64,000 nucleotides of DNA from Natronoglomus mannanivorans (GTDB taxonomy: Archaea; Halobacteriota; Halobacteria; Halobacteriales; Natrialbaceae): NCBI GenBank assembly GCA_025517485.1, contig JAOPKB010000008.1:124001-188000 (forward strand). Reading direction: 5' to 3'. The position numbers and the translations under genes were made by a program. The notes beneath the pieces were generated by a model. The model saw nothing but the letters and a program-made list of their open reading frames with translations, did not search any database and had not been told where the DNA came from. The stretch's first letter is position 1, and the number at the start of each line of letters is the position of its first letter. Below, piece after piece: positions 63,454-64,000 of the stretch.

Positions 63454-64000
63454 TGAGCACTGGAGTCCTCGAGGACAGGGTACTCTACCCGTTAGAGAAT
63501 ACCTCGAGACGGTTCTATGCGCTCCTCGCAGTGTTTGTACTCACAACGATCCTGTTTCTGGTCGCATGGGTCTACCAGCTCAACGTTGGCGTCTGGGCGG
63601 CGACGGGAATCGGTGACTGGGGTATCTCCGGTGGGGTTCCCTGGGGACTGTACATCGGCGGGTTCGTGTGGTGGATCGGCCTCGCACACGGTGGTATCGC
63701 TATCTCGGCTGCTGTGCGCGTTATCAACGTCGACCGATTCGCCCCGATCGCTCGAGTGTCGGAAGTGCTGACGGTACTCGCACTGAGTATGGCAGCGACG
63801 AATATCGTGTTGAGTATGGGCCGGCCGGACAGGATTTTCAACACGATTATCTGGTGGCCGGCGACCGTCCATCACTCGCCGCTGGCCTGGGATATTGCGG
63901 TAATATCGCTGTACCTCGTGCTCAGTCTGACGTATCTGACCCTCTCGCTCAGGGCGGAGATCGCGGCCTTCCGTGACAGGCTCCCTGTCCATTTCTCTCC
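63453..64000 (+). CDS. NrfD/PsrC-type membrane subunit, cut by right edge
   Basis: The first 182 residues are visible; the gene runs off the right edge. FYALLAVFVLTTILFLVAWV, GGVPWGLYIGGFVWWIGLAH, GGIAISAAVRVINVDRFAPI and MGRPDRIFNTIIWW are NrfD marks. It parallels the NrfD at 34333 segment by segment. It would pass electrons between quinone and the ferredoxin subunit. The start ATG overlaps the ferredoxin stop (TGATG), so they are co-translated. Confidence 0.9.
   Translation, partial: MSTGVLEDRVLYPLENTSRRFYALLAVFVLTTILFLVAWVYQLNVGVWAATGIGDWGISGGVPWGLYIGGFVWWIGLAHGGIAISAAVRVINVDRFAPIARVSEVLTVLALSMAATNIVLSMGRPDRIFNTIIWWPATVHHSPLAWDIAVISLYLVLSLTYLTLSLRAEIAAFRDRLPVHFS

Noticed and set aside
1..64000. 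tRNA and rRNA genes
   Set aside because: Looked for the GGTTCAAATCC-type T-loop and rRNA conserved blocks by eye and found none; a covariance search would be decisive.

Overview
The window is haloarchaeal. The proteins are acidic, twin-arginine (Tat) export signals with lipobox cysteines are frequent, start codons often sit about 25 nt behind an archaeal TATA box, and many families are typical of Halobacteria (Bat-type HTH_10 regulators, halocyanin, aCPSF1 with KH domains, DUF7511, many universal stress proteins). A Natrialbales-type genus is a reasonable guess, but nothing here fixes it. No rRNA, tRNA or CRISPR array was seen.

Layout. 1-14 kb: small membrane proteins, a UspA, a secreted beta-helix protein with a dockerin-like tail, and two RNA-processing beta-CASP nucleases (RNase J and aCPSF1) facing each other. 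These are followed by a lipoprotein, another UspA, a zinc-ribbon kinase, an HTH protein and a MOSC protein. 14.5-20.3 kb: UspA, then a phosphate uptake operon pstS-pstC-pstA-pstB-phoU that ends in a truncated AbrB/PhoU-type regulator. 21.8-26.5 kb: arsenic module (ArsR, Acr3 pump, ArsC reductase) and an MFS transporter. 26.7-32 kb: histidine degradation genes hutU-hutG-hutI followed by an HpcH/HpaI aldolase; hutH is not in the cluster.

32.9-39.6 kb is a redox module: halocyanin, four-cluster ferredoxin, NrfD membrane subunit, a small membrane protein and an Mrp/ApbC Fe-S carrier. Facing it are a cupin, a NarO-like Bat regulator and a DUF2249 protein. Copies of a CGAA-N4-TTCG palindrome lie in front of these genes. 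An IS200/IS605 element (TnpA and TnpB) then interrupts a DsbA-like gene, and a frameshifted thioredoxin remnant follows. 42-57 kb is a stress/hypoxia-like island with five intact UspA genes, two UspA remnants, two flavin split-barrel proteins, DUF2267, UbiB kinase, a methyltransferase, a KDG-type sugar kinase and small membrane proteins.

57.3-64 kb is a second redox island. It has a cysteine-rich Bat regulator, a membrane protein, a glutamyl-tRNA-reductase-like protein without its catalytic cysteine or NADPH domain, and an ethylbenzene-dehydrogenase-type heme b subunit. Divergent from these are a ferredoxin subunit with a metallothionein-like N-terminus and a second NrfD, which runs off the right edge. 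The two redox islands are paralogous. Their Fe-S and heme subunits share a short helical motif placed before internal Tat signals. The GluTR-like pseudoenzyme beside a heme subunit is the best candidate for undescribed biology. A dispersed palindromic repeat family (three copies) and two degenerate 9-bp tandem arrays are further unexplained structures.
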